From NCBI GenBank assembly GCA_947179485.1, contig OX359248.1, forward strand, positions 27,289,378 to 27,353,377: a DNA stretch of 64,000 nt. Reading direction: 5' to 3'. The notes under the pieces were generated by a model, which saw nothing but the letters and a program-made list of their open reading frames with translations, searched no databases and was not told the origin of the DNA. Position numbers and translations under genes: made by a program. This document shows, in pieces, positions 1 to 13,999 of the stretch; within the stretch, counting starts at the first letter, position 1; every line of letters starts with the position of its first letter. The stretch comes from Allacma fusca (lineage: Eukaryota; Arthropoda; Collembola; Symphypleona; Sminthuridae).

Positions 1-3000
1 GCGTTCGAGATACTTATCTGCAAAATCTGAAAATGCGCAAACATCCTTTGAAACAACCTAACCATTGTGGAAGGCCTTTCCTCATAACTTGTCTTTTGAG
101 TATCTCCATACACACCTACAAATACGTATAACTAGATCCACATACACACCTATATTTACTATTATTATGTTTCCTTGAATAAGAACTCAAATTGAAACTC
201 TTGAGAAATCTTAATACTAAAATGGAATACTACCTGCCAAGGGTTGGGAAAGCAAACGGGAGCATGAGTAACGCTTCGCTGGTCAAAGACGTGTACTGGG
301 ATGAATTCGAAATTTCACAGACATTCAAGTTTGTTTTAATTTTTGCGAAACTATTCGTATTTATGCTACTATTACTTTCCATGATGTTTATCTAATCTCT
401 CCTCCTTCCCGTACACACACATACATAAAATTACGCTAACTAAATTTTAATGGCCGAGCTTTGAAAACTGAAAAATTCCGAATGGGCCCCCTGAACCCCA
501 CGGGTTCCCAAGTAATAATAATTGATAAATTACTCCAACATCTTGTCGCCATCATACTTCCTTCGCTTGTGCTCGCACTTCATTAAAAAAAACACTGTAT
601 CAAGATGCCACAATGGGATTCGGTGAGAAATCTAACTCACAATCAGAATCTTTGTGAAGTTAATGCCTTCGCACTACTTCAATCCTCCATCTAATTCACA
701 ATCAGGTACATACATGGATTTCCGCCATAAAACTATCCGTAAATAAATTGACTCATTACATGGGCGGAGGGATTGGTAATTAACCCGCAATAAAAATTAA
801 ATTATAAGCATCTAATAATTGAAAATGAGTCATTAACTTTTCAGGATATTACACGCCTCAGTGAGTTTAGAATCAACCCTTAGAGACTTCCCCAAGCCTT
901 CAGCTGCGAGTCTTGATACTAATAAAAATCCATTGTTATCATTCTTGTACAATTATCTACAAATACCCCTCAATTTATATTCTAATACAAAAAAATATTC
1001 AATAATCATTGCCTCCCAATCAGTAAAAAACAATTCAGATTCTAGAATATGGGAAACTATCTGTAGTGCCCCAAAAATCTTCAAAAAATAATCTTCAAAA
1101 TTCCCAAACGTAGTAATTATATTCAATTCTAAAAAAGTTGAAGTCAAATGAAAATCTATTTGTCTAATATTTTGCCCCAATTTTCAGACCCGGACAGTCA
1201 AATAATATATGAAGGTCTGTAGATATGCTGTAAGAAAATTATGTCGTTAAATTCGGGTATTATTTACAGTTTCTGCATATTTTTAAGATCACATTTTGAA
1301 TAAGGAGGGACTTTCCAATGAATTATACAATCTGACATTTTTCGACACAATTTGAGAGAAAGTTGGAGAAATAGTATGGAAAAGTGAGCCTATTGATGAA
1401 GGAAGGAAGGATGAGGAGAGCTTCGTTCCGTATTTGTTGTTGGGTTTATAGCGGAAGGACGTGACGGGTGGTAAGGTTTGTGTCTGGTTTGTTTGTTTTA
1501 CGCAGGTCGTTCGTGGTCGTCGTCTGTGGATGGATAAAGGAAATCCTATAAGATGATGTGTGTATTTTAGTCGGGGATTTGGACTATTTGCTTTGTTTAC
1601 TCTGTGGCAGCCCATGCTTGAGCATGCAGGGAGTGTGGGTTTCAAGGAAACCCATTCCGTCCTCATTGGGTCGTTGTTTGTTCAGCCTTAAACCAATAGT
1701 GGGAATTGGGCATGTCAGGGAACTAACCTCCTCCTCCTCGTTGGAAATTCGATGGCGCACCCATCTATACATGATCGTCATCATCTCCTCGTTTGTTTAC
1801 CTTTCCCCCTCCTGCACGCTCACTAATAATTTCCATCTTATAAATATTAAATAGTTTCATACACACTAATTGCAAATCAACACTGATCCCATTCCAGTCT
1901 CATGCAATTTATTCCAACCCTTTGGACGCGCCATACCTTCCTCAGAAAAAATTGGTTACTTTTCCCTCCAATCTTATAAATGGTCAGCATGAAATGATCC
2001 ATGATCCACATTTTCTTACCTCTAGTTTGTTAGTCAATTTCTTGCGAAATATGAAAGCTGTAAAGAAATCCCTATACTATAAGTATCTATGAATATACTT
2101 GAGCATAATTTAGCTTGGATTTTGTAACGTAGATATATATACATACATATGTATCTATATGTACACACTCAGATATTTAACAATTTTTTTTTTGCTTTTT
2201 TACTTTGAGTATCTATATAATATTGACCGTAATAACAAGATTGTTACAATATTTTCACAAACCTCTTGAGAGTTAGACGAACATGCTCTAGAATCATTAT
2301 CCCTGCTTAGGGAACATAATATTACATTTGAAATTTCAAGAATAACTGCAAATCGTGTGAAATAATTTTCACCAATGGAGCTAAAACTCGTGCAATATTC
2401 AAATCATCCTGGGAAATTACACATTATAGTGTGTAATTTGACAGAACATCTCAAGTAATTTCGTATAGGATGAATGATTAGCTCTGTTAAAAACTACAAG
2501 GGGGAAAATATACATGGAGTCGGGAGAGTGTATGAAAACTAGATCATTTCTGTAATAAGGTGTAAGTAGAAAAGGGGGGAGTACAAAACTTGTAGAAATT
2601 GAGGATAATGATGAAATTAAGGAAGAAAAACGTGTCTAATAAATCTTGGGGTTTCCTTCAAATAAATCATAAAAATACTCACCAAATACTACAAAGCACA
2701 AAAAGTATATATTGTTGAAAATAATCCTAGAAATTGGAACCCTCTGTATATATAAGAAACTCTATATATGTTCTGTATGTATGTACATGTATGGGAGCAT
2801 ATGAATTCTGTATATAAATGTAACCATCATTACTACACCAGATCTGATGGACACCTTCAAGTATCTATCTATGCATGTAAGTATAATTATGCACAAAAGG
2901 ATAAGAACACGTTTCATGTATAAAATCCCTCTAATTGGTCACCTTTTCAACAACTTTCAATTTATCTGGAATCAGCACTTTATAGTATTTTCCTTTCCTT

Positions 3001-3012
3001 TCTCATTGTCAG
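1..3012. other. AT-rich noncoding stretch
   Basis: No reading frame here has convincing protein-like composition. The largest frames, around 1289-1854, overlap on opposite strands, match nothing I recognise and lack clear splice sites. The block at about 1430-1800 is somewhat richer in GC than its flanks and could be a conserved noncoding or untranslated segment, but nothing in it decides this. Short TACATAC/TGTACATATG words occur at about 2130-2165 and 2770-2795. Confidence 0.5.
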
Positions 3013-3086
3013 GTCTCACTCGACAATCGCAGCGAAATTGTATGTGTCCGAAGGGCCACTTCATCAATCATGAGTCTTGTGTATGA
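3013..3086 (+). CDS. Candidate terminal exon, EGF/TIL-like cysteine pattern
   Basis: A strong acceptor (a pyrimidine run from about 2985 ending TTGTCAG at 3012) precedes a 74-base open segment that ends in TGA at 3084-3086. Read with two bases completing a split codon, it gives LTRQSQRNCMCPKGHFINHE and then S-C-V before the stop. The order C-x-C-P-x-G-x(6)-C matches the C-terminal half of EGF-like or trypsin-inhibitor-like (TIL) modules, which are extracellular disulfide-rich folds. Against this, the other two frames of the segment are also open, the segment is short, and I found no partner exon with the remaining cysteines upstream in the window. If real, the protein is secreted or extracellular and its other exons lie upstream or outside. 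The function is not known. Confidence 0.25.
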
Positions 3087-3265
3087 GTAATGATACACCC
3101 TCTGCCCTCACGGTTTACATAGATTTCAATTGCAAATCCCAACCTACCTTCATTAAAAGAATTAATGAAGTCTAAGTCGAACTCGGGCCAGTCAAAGTGG
3201 TCTTACCACCGTCGTACATTTTTTTTTAAAACTATACATTGCAAATAAATCCTCCATTCAAATAA

Positions 3266-3300
3266 CACAAACCTCCGTGAATTATCACGGAGGTTTTGTG
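3266..3300. repeat. Near-perfect inverted repeat (hairpin)
   Basis: The left arm CACAAACCTCCGTGA (3266-3280) and right arm TCACGGAGGTTTTGTG (3285-3300) are reverse complements apart from one extra T in the right arm, separated by the 4-base loop ATTA. The pairing stops at both outer ends. The arms are richer in GC than the surrounding DNA. It could be an RNA stem-loop, a cruciform-forming site or the relic of a small palindromic element. Confidence 0.85.
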
Positions 3301-6300
3301 AAATAACAACGGATGTCCTGCAAACAAAATCATCTATTTTTTCTGTCAGGTCGTTACTCATCTTCAATGGATTATTTATTTCATTTAAAAACTAAATACT
3401 GGAGTTAGTACCGAGAGGCGAGGCAAAATCCTCAAATCTTTTAAATGCAGGAGGATTTGGTATGCTCACAATTACACACATGCATGTAGATAATTACATG
3501 CATAAGCACATTTGCAATAGTATTTACAGGGTTTTTAGTTTGTCATTAAATTTACATTCCTATACTCCTCCAGCCGAGACCGCACAGTTTGATCTAAGAT
3601 TTATATCGGAAGTCTCTCTGTGAAGCCTCTCTTCCCCAGCCCGTAGTATTTCATTGAATTGCCTTCGAATGGGAAAAGTTTGCTTTCTTAAGGCAAGTCT
3701 CGCTCCTTCAAATCATGTGTGGATGCCTCCGCATCTCTCCTCTTTATTTTAAGTGTCTACTTATATTATCTGTATTTAAAACTACCCATATAAATGCAAT
3801 GCGGATGATCCGACACAGTGAGATACATACAGGCTTGCATACATAAAAACATTGCAATAATAGCAACTTATTAATATTAATTGTTGGTCAATGGCCATGG
3901 AAATCTGACTGGGCTGGGTCACTTGTCAATACGTACAAGACTCTTGGGACGATGAGGATATCTACTGTAATTAAAAGAATTTAATTCTATGCCTCAACTC
4001 GCTCTAGAAAGGTTTTAAGCAATTATTATTGTTTTCAATTTTAGTAGTTGTGTAAAAGGTGTAGATATTATATCTACATGATGGAGAGGAGGGGGGAAAT
4101 TGTCTGTATGCATTTGTTTTACAGGACTGGAGGTAGAGGTAGGATGAATAGGTATTCAGATGGTGCGGCAGGAGCAGCTCCGAGAGACCTGCAATACCTG
4201 CTCAGTTAGCTTCCCTCAAGTGTCTGATGTAGCAGTATATATGCAGAGAGCAAATGACCATTATCATCAGGCTTTCCTTCGATCTGATTGATGCTATCAT
4301 TTATTACACTTGTATACGAGGAAAACATGTGTGTGGCAAAGGAAAACACCGCTGTTGGTCTCTTCAATTTTATTGTTATTGCTTCCACTACACACAGCAA
4401 CTTGCACACTTTTTCTCATGTTCAACCAACCAGGCAAAAGTCAAGTGTTGTTCAAGTCTTGTCCGTTCCTCACCTCTCACAATAAGTGCTGTTGTCAGTA
4501 ATCAAACGAGAATCTTTCAACTGAAATCCTTCACATGTCTTCACACATACAAGTAGATATCTAGTATCAACTGGTACACTAGAACACGTCGAGTATTGTA
4601 GTAGAATCCCCCTTTGAAGTAGACTGACTTTTTGTCATGTAAGTATAGTTTTTTGAACTACTACGATGCTTTGGCTCCCATATGTTTCAATGCTTCTGGA
4701 TGTGACCGGACAGGAGGACTTGGTAAGTGGTACTTTAAGCAGATTTGGTCAATCAGTACTTTTATTAATAAGCAAGTGGAGAGTAGGGGTAGTCATTACA
4801 CTAATAATAATAACGACAAGGGTAATAAAATGCAATATCTATTAGGAAAATCTGTTTTAGAGACATGCATTTAGAGAAAATGATGAACTCGGGCGACCAT
4901 GAAAGAATCACAAGACACTGTAGACAAATTCCCAAAATATGTAGGAGCAAGGTTAAAATAGGAATTAATTCAGGACTCTCTCTCTCTCTCCGTCTCCCTT
5001 CGTATATACAGATACTAGTTACGTTTGCATGACACGTAGCATCGAGGGTATCATATATTGTAGAAAACACGCTAATAATAGTATTATGTTATTTGCAAAT
5101 CCTCAATAATGGGATACCTACCTATTAATTGGTTAAATGGATTATAAAATTACAGTAGCAAACACTCTTTGGACCAGTAATGACTTCCCATTTTAATTTT
5201 TTAATTTACTTATTATTTCACGCAGCCCCTTCACAAGAAATATTACTTGCATAAATAAATACTATAATAAAAATAAATGTTTCCTCTCTATTTTTCCCAT
5301 TAGGGCATGAAAAGTCCAGGGGTATATGTACACAGGCTTTCAGCGCAGCTCTCATCACATTACTCCCATGGCCGACGAAGACCATTATCTTTTTATACAA
5401 GTAATTACCCAGCAATGTTTGCACACGGGAAATGAAGCTCACTGACTTTGAATCAAGAACATAAACAATAATTTAATTGAATTAAATTTGCGGTTGCTTT
5501 ACGGAAGAAATTGCACATCGAGGTCTATTATTATATGTCCTGTTACTACTGCCGTATATACATACAAGGAACTATATTCCCTTATGTATCTATCTATTCC
5601 TATGTATGAATGAAGAGCAAATTTATGTATCATCAGTGGGAGAGGAGCAATATTTTACAGTGAAAAATATATTTGTACAGGTATAACTACTATGTTGAGA
5701 ATCCGGTATGTGCGCTACAGGATGTGCAAAGTATTAATGAAACTAAAAATCTCACCGCAGATCTCATACATTCATGTAATGTTACAAAACTTCAATGCAT
5801 TGAGTGCGCTTTGGGTGTAAGGAAGAGCACATGTCATCAGTAAATTGTACGTTGTAAGTCACGCTCCTATATAACTTTCTTGCGATTCCAAGCCCATGAT
5901 GTTTACACAATTGAATTAGTGGGAGAAAAAATAAATATACCATAAATTGTTCCCCATATCAAGATCTAAGTTTCGTTAACCTTTCGGGTCTAAGGATGTG
6001 AGTGTCTGAGTGACGGATGCTTAGGCATAGCGTAGAGAACTTGAGCACTGTCCAACTGTAAAATTACGTTCCATTGCTCGCCCGTACTCTCACAATCCGT
6101 CAGTAAAACTATAGTAAACAATGCCTAGTACAGATTTATTTGTATGCAGACACAACCGAGTGAAATGTATTTGTTTGGACTCACATAACTTTCAAGAGGA
6201 ACCAAACTGTCAAAATAAGAATTGAATAAATTACATTTGATAATAGCTTATTTAAAAATCCAAGGGCTGGATTCAGATCCAGTGCTGTAGGGAAGGATCC

Positions 6301-9300
6301 TTATTAAAATGGAAATGTGTGCATGGTCCGTCATGCACAAGAAGAGGAGTCAGATAAGTCTTAAATCAAGAGGGGTATCGTTAGAGATGTAACAATCCCA
6401 ATCCCGTTTCTCCCCTTCCCTCTCTACAGATAAAAGAGCATTTTTATTCCGGTGTGTTCGAGGTCCTTATTAAAGGAATTGTTCCAAGAGGTCCTTATTT
6501 TCAAGGAGGGTTCCTCACACTGAGCTATTGTTTACCTTTTGGTTGGAGTGAGAGATTCGGAGCAATTAGGAGTGAGCATATTTACTTAAACAATGGAATG
6601 ACATTATGAATTGGAAAGGTGTTGGTTATTTGATGCGTCCGTGCCCTTATGTATTCCCTGGCTATTGGATTAGTCTGGCTATGGTGAGTCCGAATGAAGG
6701 TTACTGGCTGAGTGAAATATGGGATAATAATGCAGCCATTTTGACTTCGGAGGGGGGTTGGGTGTGTGGGTGCCAGAATAAATAGTGGATCAAAGTGAGC
6801 TCCAGCTTTTCTTCTCATTCCATACTTTTTGCTCAGGAATAACAACAACAAGAACAAGAACAATAATAATAATATCCCATACAGACACATATACAGACAG
6901 AGATACTGGAACCCGTGGAACATACACACGTATAAATACGTGAGGATGAAGCCACGAGCATGGTTATGCCTGTATATAAGTGTAAGCGAAAAGGAAAGGA
7001 AAAAAGACATGTGGAATCACTTTGGATACTGACTCTCGTAGAGGAGAAGTTGGAGAGATGAGCCGAGAAATAAAGCAAGCAAAGAAGGCTTGTTCACCCA
7101 CTAATCTTGTGTATGAATGCGCAACAGGTGTGAAAGTCGGCATTCGGTCTCCCTTTAATCAACACCTAGGGCAACCAACAAACAACATTCCAAAAGAAAC
7201 GAAAACCAGCGGGTGCGAGAAGAACAAAAAAAGATTTATGGATTTACAAAAGAGAATCGACTTGCGGGTCGAAGAAAACAACTGAACTCGAACTCTTGAT
7301 ATATTGGTATGTTAGGCCATGACTGACGGACTCCTCTCCATCACTGTATCACCAGAATGTACAAACCTATGGTCGTGTAAATACCCGACAAATATCTCCA
7401 CACACTCTCATTAATTCTCCATAAAAATCCATACTTTCCTCTGTTACAGAGCTTCTTGGTTTTTTATTTTCTTAAAATTTTCTATTTTTCTTAAATCACT
7501 CTTAACCCTGAGAATCTTCAAGCAATCCTCAAATATTAGCAGTAATGATTCCGTTTTTAATATCTACTTAAATACTTAACTTTCATTAAACGAATGACTG
7601 TCTGGAATGCAGGGAGGACTATCGATTCTACAGTTGAGACCAGCCTTTCCAAACTTCAGAAATTATCTTATGCTTTCAAATGCAGAATGTTAGAAAATTC
7701 ATTTGAGTTTTGATACTATTTACAAACCAAATTCCTTTTGATATTTATACCGAGGTAGGCAATTCCATTCGAGAACGAAGCCCCGGGTAAGAGGAACGGA
7801 TGGAGGGAGGGTTCTTCGGGGATGGGTTTTAAGGAGAAGGAACAAGCCCTTTCATTAAACCTCAGTCCGGCGGAGGGATGTACAGTGAATGTAACCGGCT
7901 CTGTAGACACCCAAAATCCAATATTGGTTAACTACACTTGGTAATAATAATCATCATCCATCCACTTCACGTCCATTCCACTTAAACTAACTTGACTTCA
8001 GACGGTTTCAAATTTTTCCGACCGCTCTGAGCTTCTTATGTAGGTTGTGTGCTAGGACAGTGCATATGTATGTAAGTATATATAACAATCAGCCCTGTAC
8101 TTTTAGTTTTTGTATTGTATAAACTGAATGTTTTTGTCTTTGTATTCGCATAGGTTTCACAGGGAGAGAGAGAGGGAGAGAGATAGAGAGAAAGGGAATA
8201 AAGGTGGGTAGGTGTCTTCTACTGCTGTCGTTTATTGACGATTCCGAAGATTAATATTTCTTATCCCTGCCCTATGTTTACAGACATAGTTTCATTTTTT
8301 TTTCTCATGTGGTAACGTTAAAGATGGGTATTTGTACGAGATGCGATATATGGGATAAGTCCGATGTCGATTTTTGTGATGACTTGACTTCGGGGTCAGT
8401 TGGCGGCATCTTCTACTTAATGATACACACCAGGTGAGATTAACCTTTGGTTAAATTATTATCGTTGATTGGCTGACTCACTCGTAACTGAAAATTATCC
8501 ATGCTTCTTCCATTTGAGTACTCTCATATTTATACCCTCGTGGTCCCTGCGTCTGAGAGTGTATGTATGTACATATATCTACTTTTGTTACACACACTAG
8601 ATACACATACATAGCGTCCCTTCACAGACACACTTACTCCTTGCAGTGGGATCTTCTTCACCTGCCGTAAATTGGAAGTCGGGACTGTTTCTATTTGCGT
8701 CGAAAATATTTTTTGATTACACACATTACTACGGTTTTTAGATTTCTTGAGACCCATTAGCAAGTCTAAGTATCTATTAGTATCTATTCTGACTTTAATT
8801 TTAGACATTTTGTCATTATTTTCAATGCCGAGGCAGAGCTGGTCAAGTCGTAGACTGTACTGTACGTATATTTAAATTGAATTATCTCTTTTTGCTTTTG
8901 TGACTGACTGAGCGAGGAAGGAAAATAATAAGTAAATATGAAATTTCTAAGCCCATTGTAATTGTTAGCATACATTCGAAAAATACTACATTTATTTGAC
9001 CAGGGGGGCCTATTTGTTGCAAGAGAATAATAAAATTATTGCAATTGTGTTGCAGTAGTAGTGTGAAAATTCAAATCCAGTGTTATTTCCATAGGAGCAT
9101 GTGATAATAAAAAGAGAGTACATGTCTTCTTCGGGATTTTTAATGAACAATAAATTGTCTTCGAAGGTCAGGCCGAATGTTTCGCTTACAACTAGTTGAG
9201 ACCAGAGAGACTTTATAGTATAGGTAATTATATATGTACATAAGTTCCTAACTTTTTTTTTACCTCTAACTACTCATGTGAGTACCTATTTTTAAAAGCA

Positions 9301-12300
9301 ATCTCACATATCACGGATTAGAACCAGGAATAAAATTTCCATGAGAAGAAACAACTATTTACACAGTGTGGGACCAAAGCCAAGAAATAACTAAATTAGT
9401 TTTAGATTCGCTTCGAGTCGCAATTATTATTGTGAAACGTGTAATGGCATATAACGAAGCAAATTTTTATTTCTCCTCAAACTAATTATGCGAGTCTTTC
9501 CAGATGTGTACTTCAAGTAAATAATAATTATAGATGTATCTATACATACATATATCTAGACATACACACATGTTTACAGTAGCTAATGCGTACTAGAAAA
9601 CAAATGTGATTATGTAGCAGCCTGTCGGGAATAAATATCCAACTACTGTGTATGGGAGAAGCGGACAGAGACATAACAATGAAAAAAAAAATTAAATACA
9701 AAAAGAAAATGCGGGAAGAAAGGGGATTTACAAACAATAAAGTTGCTGTTTATTTATGTCCCTAGTCCTGTCCTCTTCTTGCATCTTTTAACAAGCCTCT
9801 TGACATGAGAAAACACCAGTAGCTAACGATTACCCCGCAATAAACAATCAGTCATTTTTTTCTCCTTGGCCAGACCTTCTGTGCGGAGCTGAATACTGCC
9901 TCATATAAAAGGAGCGACCCTCTATAACACTATAAGTAAAAGGAGGAAGGGGAAAACCTATTGAGTATAAAGAATCAAATCCACAAGATGTTAGGAATTA
10001 AATTATGTGACAGACTTGATTTCAATGCAAAAAATATCATGATGAGTTTCGACTCTGAATACCAATCCAAGTCTTTAACACTCCACTTACCTCGCACACT
10101 GCCACATCCAGCCTCCTATTAAATTATTCGCATGAACCCAAACCCATTGATGAAGGATTGTAAAAATCATTAAACATAAATATATGTGATGCACAATCAA
10201 CTGTTGGGAAGGAGATTGGAAGGAGCTACTGGATACTACACTACTATTCTACTATTGATCCGATGTAGGAAAAGTCCGTCTCGAAAAAATTGTTGGGAGC
10301 ATAAGGACCAGACAAAAAACCATCTTGTTAGAGAATGAATGTTTAAAAGAGAGCAGATTTTTCTTTGACTTTGTCCGTCAGTTCATTTGTACCCTCTCAT
10401 ATTATTTATAACAATTGTGGTTAAACAAGTTGAGCTTGTTGGTCCTTCGTTGTACATCATACCCCCATTGTCTGCAGTCCTGGTCTAAGTACTGGTATTT
10501 ATTTGTTATTAGATGCGTTTTCAAGAAGGTAGCTACCCCAAGAGTTTAGTTGTAAGTTATGCTGAGTGCATAAATAAATAAATGTTCAAATGCAAGTTTT
10601 TTTCCCTTCTTCTCTCCCTCATACCCCGAACGGCATCTCCTTTGTACTCATTTTCATACCTTGAGCAAAAGGCTGACAATTAATGTTTACAGTGCAGGAT
10701 CAGAACACACTGATTTTCAAGAGCCCAAAAGGTGCATTGTAGGGAAGGCTCTAACTAATTCTTTTGTGTGAACAGGAGGAAAACCTATAAAGAGTAGATG
10801 AGCACATAAAAAGAAGCTCACTTTCAAACTTTTAAATAACAGGGAGTTCAAAGTGTGAAATTCAAATAAGTGCCAACGAAAAAATTATATGAATATATAC
10901 AAGCAGATACTCATACCTTGTATATAATCTTACCCTGCAAATCCACTATGCGTTCCTTGCCCCGTCCCTAACATACTGATACATACGTACATTCCCTCAA
11001 TTCCACTTGGTATAAGTACAGTACATATCTACATATATGTATGTATATATGTACGTTGGCTCTTTGAAACCGTCTTCAGGTTAAATGCATACGAGGCTCT
11101 CTGAGTTCCATATAAGTATTACAGGAGTAAAACTAAATGCTAAATCATTATAATAATAAACACACCTAGGTTTGAGTTTAACTTGTTTAGCACCGCATTA
11201 CATTAACTTATACATACATCGTTTTCCGTTTTCCATTTTCCATTTTCTTTTCGGAACGTTTTTTTTTATATTCTCGATATTACATTGCACTTGTAAATGC
11301 TACCGAGTTGAGAAGCTCCACTCCTCTCACACACTTGCTATTTGGTTGTTAGCTGATTATTATTAGTTTTAGTGGAAGACCAGGAGATATTTAATCTCAG
11401 AAGGCTTGGATGCCCTGTCCTGTCCTGCCCATCATCTTCTATCCTCTATTGACTCTGCAAAGGTAACTCGTTACTTTTTCCTCCCCATTGAAGTGGATAT
11501 CCACGGATGTGTATAGGAGTCGATAGATACGCGCAATTGTATATAGCGTCAAAAGTACAAGCACCTCCACACAAAGTTAATGAGGACGGAGGGGAATTTT
11601 TACGAAGAGCAACCAGTAGCTGGTAATAAAGGTAAAGGCTCATAAATAAACAATGCACAAGACGGACGGAGCATGTTGATAGGCCGTATATTGATGTGCG
11701 GTGTATGTGTGTGTGTGTGTGGACCATGCATAATCAGAAATCGATCGAATTTAACCAGAAGCAATTTCAGTGGTAGTATCTCACGATATGCACTCAAGAT
11801 ACTGTAACATGCACTCCTGCAATCAAGTTCAACTTGGGAATATCTGCAATTATTTGTGGAACCTCACGTCATCGGTAGACTTCTTGACATTAGCATAACT
11901 TGTTTTTTTTTATTCCCTCAAAAATATACTAACTTCAACACATAGTAATTTCAAAGAAATCTATATGTAAATATAGGTCCCCTCACAGAATATAATATCT
12001 TCTGAAAGTGTTAAGAAATTCAAGGCTTGGTCACATTTTTCTCCACGACACATTCTCATACTGTAGTTAGTGGGTAACGGCCGGGCTTAACAAAGCTTAC
12101 AATAATTTTAAAATCTGATGGAAAATCTTGGCATTCTTTACTTATTACCTTCCGACTCTCTCCCGGCATCCCTATTCAACGGACAATATGAACGGCAGAA
12201 GGATGGATAAATAGCAGCGGGCTTGTTCACAAGGATGTTTTATTGCCTCACGTTGTCACAGTAAGTACATGCTGGCTTTATCTCCATCTGGGAAGAATCC

Positions 12301-13211
12301 ATGGACTATCAAAGTAGTATTTTCCAAGTATTTACATTATTTTTGGAGGTAATTCAAAATTATGGTTTGGGTGAGAAACGGCCTTACCGAGCCTTAAACA
12401 CCAGAGGATGATTTACAAAGAAATTATCAGGTACATGGATGGACTTCAAATGAAGCTGTGTATAGAATCATACAGTTCAAACTAGTACGTACAGTTACAT
12501 ACATACGTACGGAGAGCAGTAGTACTTGGAAAGAGAGTGCTATAAGTGGAGAGTGGTGTAAATTGCAAAACTTTTATTTCTTGAAAAGCTCTGAAGAGAA
12601 AATTAAATATAATGTATTGTAGATGAGGAACTGTAGTGAAAATGATATATGCAAGATGCTCATGAAATATGATGCGGAGGCAGGAGTAGACACTTTGAGA
12701 AAAGAATGATGAAATTTTTGTAAGAACAGTATTGCTTATCACAGTTGCTGCCTCTACTCACTGACTACAATCAATTTTGGGAAAGAAAGTAAGTGATAAA
12801 TATGGTCGGTGAGACAATTTAAGTGGTTGTTTTGCAGGTTCACGGAAGCGCTTCATGTGCTAAGTCTGCTGGTGAGCAGGTGGTTGTGACTACGTGCAGG
12901 TCAAGGAAGGGCTTGATTAGTAGTAAAATTCAGGGGGAAAAATGGTAAATTGAAGTAAAAATGTGGAAAATTATAAGGAAATATTATGATAAAAAATATT
13001 ATATATGAGTCAATATTTTACAGGAAAAATTGATAGTGGTCAATTACAAGGGGTTATTTATTGAAGTGGGAGACTGCCTTTTAAGGAGTTTTTAATCAAT
13101 CGTGACTTGATACTCAGTCAATAAGTTATTGTGTGCATAGAAGCCAGTTTTCAATGAATGAAAATCTCTGTATATGTAGGGGTCTGGGTATGTTCTATGT
13201 TCTATGTCCTT

Positions 13212-13213
<2 letters not shown>
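3301..13213. other. AT-rich noncoding stretch with minor simple repeats
   Basis: I see no supportable gene in this stretch. There are short CT or GA runs at about 4976-4990 and 8161-8198, and A/C-rich low complexity at about 6838-6874. There is an isolated good donor-like GTAAGT at 4723, but the frame before it has no convincing acceptor. Frames of up to 142 codons, such as minus-strand 6582-7010, are rich in low-complexity translation and have no recognisable domain. Confidence 0.5.

Positions 13214-13271
<58 letters not shown>
13214..13271. repeat. (TG)n microsatellite
   Basis: This is an uninterrupted run of about 29 TG units. The reading frame through it is an artefact that codes alternating Cys-Val. 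Confidence 0.98.
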
Positions 13272-13272
<1 letters not shown>

Positions 13273-13934
13273 CTTGAAGCTCTTTAAGGAAACTGCTATT
13301 ATTGTTCCTCTTTTTGACTCTTTTCCTTGGAGCTAATGCTCCTGCACGAGGCTTTCAGCTTTGGAAATAAGGTACAAACCCAAGGAACTAATGCATGTAA
13401 TTTTAAACCATACAATAATCTGTGGTTAGTCAAAGCATTCCCCTCGGTTGTGGGACAGTTAGGAAGACACAAATATTGGCTATAAGTTCCATGCTTTAAT
13501 CAAGTCCTATTTCGCATGTTGTGAAACTGTTTGTAAAGACTCACGGAAGGGGCAAAAAAAAACTTTTGAGACCAACGACGCTTATACAGACATTATCTTG
13601 GGAAACGGATAAACATATTAAACAAGTAAGTTTTTTCACAAAAGGAAAAAAAACGTCCAGTGTTGAGCTTGTCTCCTGAGCTCAAGTATATGAAAAGAAG
13701 TGAAAATCTCAACATGGTATCGACATTAACTGCGGTTTTCCCACCTCCTATTTGTTCGTGTTACCTTTAAGTTGCTGTCACTTTTATGAGATCAAAGTAC
13801 ATCAAGTTAAACATGCTATTACATTGAATGCTTTAAAGACCCCAAGTGGTCACACAATGTAGAGTGACTCAAATACTTATTATTATCTCAGACATATTCT
13901 CAAGAGTTCCTCTGGCCAAAATCATCCTATCCCA

Positions 13935-13947
13935 AAGAGACAGAGAC

Positions 13948-13997
<50 letters not shown>
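13935..13997. repeat. (GA)n microsatellite with GACA interruptions
   Basis: GAGACA variants at the left give way to a pure GA run of more than 30 bases at the right. The plus strand is purine-only except for a few C bases. The Arg-Glu and Leu-Ser frames through it are artefacts. Confidence 0.97.

Positions 13998-13999
<2 letters not shown>

Noticed and set aside
131-150. ACTAGATCCACA resembling the miR-279 family
   Set aside because: The seed has a mismatch at its start and the neighbouring sequence has no complementary arm to form a precursor hairpin.
1289-1854. Overlapping frames of 125 and 98 codons on opposite strands
   Set aside because: Neither has domain-like content or matched splice sites, and mutual overlap argues that at least one is chance.
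4632-4874. Frame with an internal GTAAGT donor at 4723
   Set aside because: There is no acceptor with a pyrimidine tract before it, and the reading beyond it is low complexity.
6582-7010. 142-codon minus-strand frame, the longest in the window
   Set aside because: It starts with Leu/Phe/Cys-rich low complexity from an A/C repeat, has no recognisable domain, and overlaps an open plus-strand frame.
10484-10500. CTAAGTACT resembling miR-252
   Set aside because: Nine matching bases only, with no hairpin.
13133-13336. 67-codon frame with Cys-Val repeats
   Set aside because: It is a translation of the TG microsatellite.
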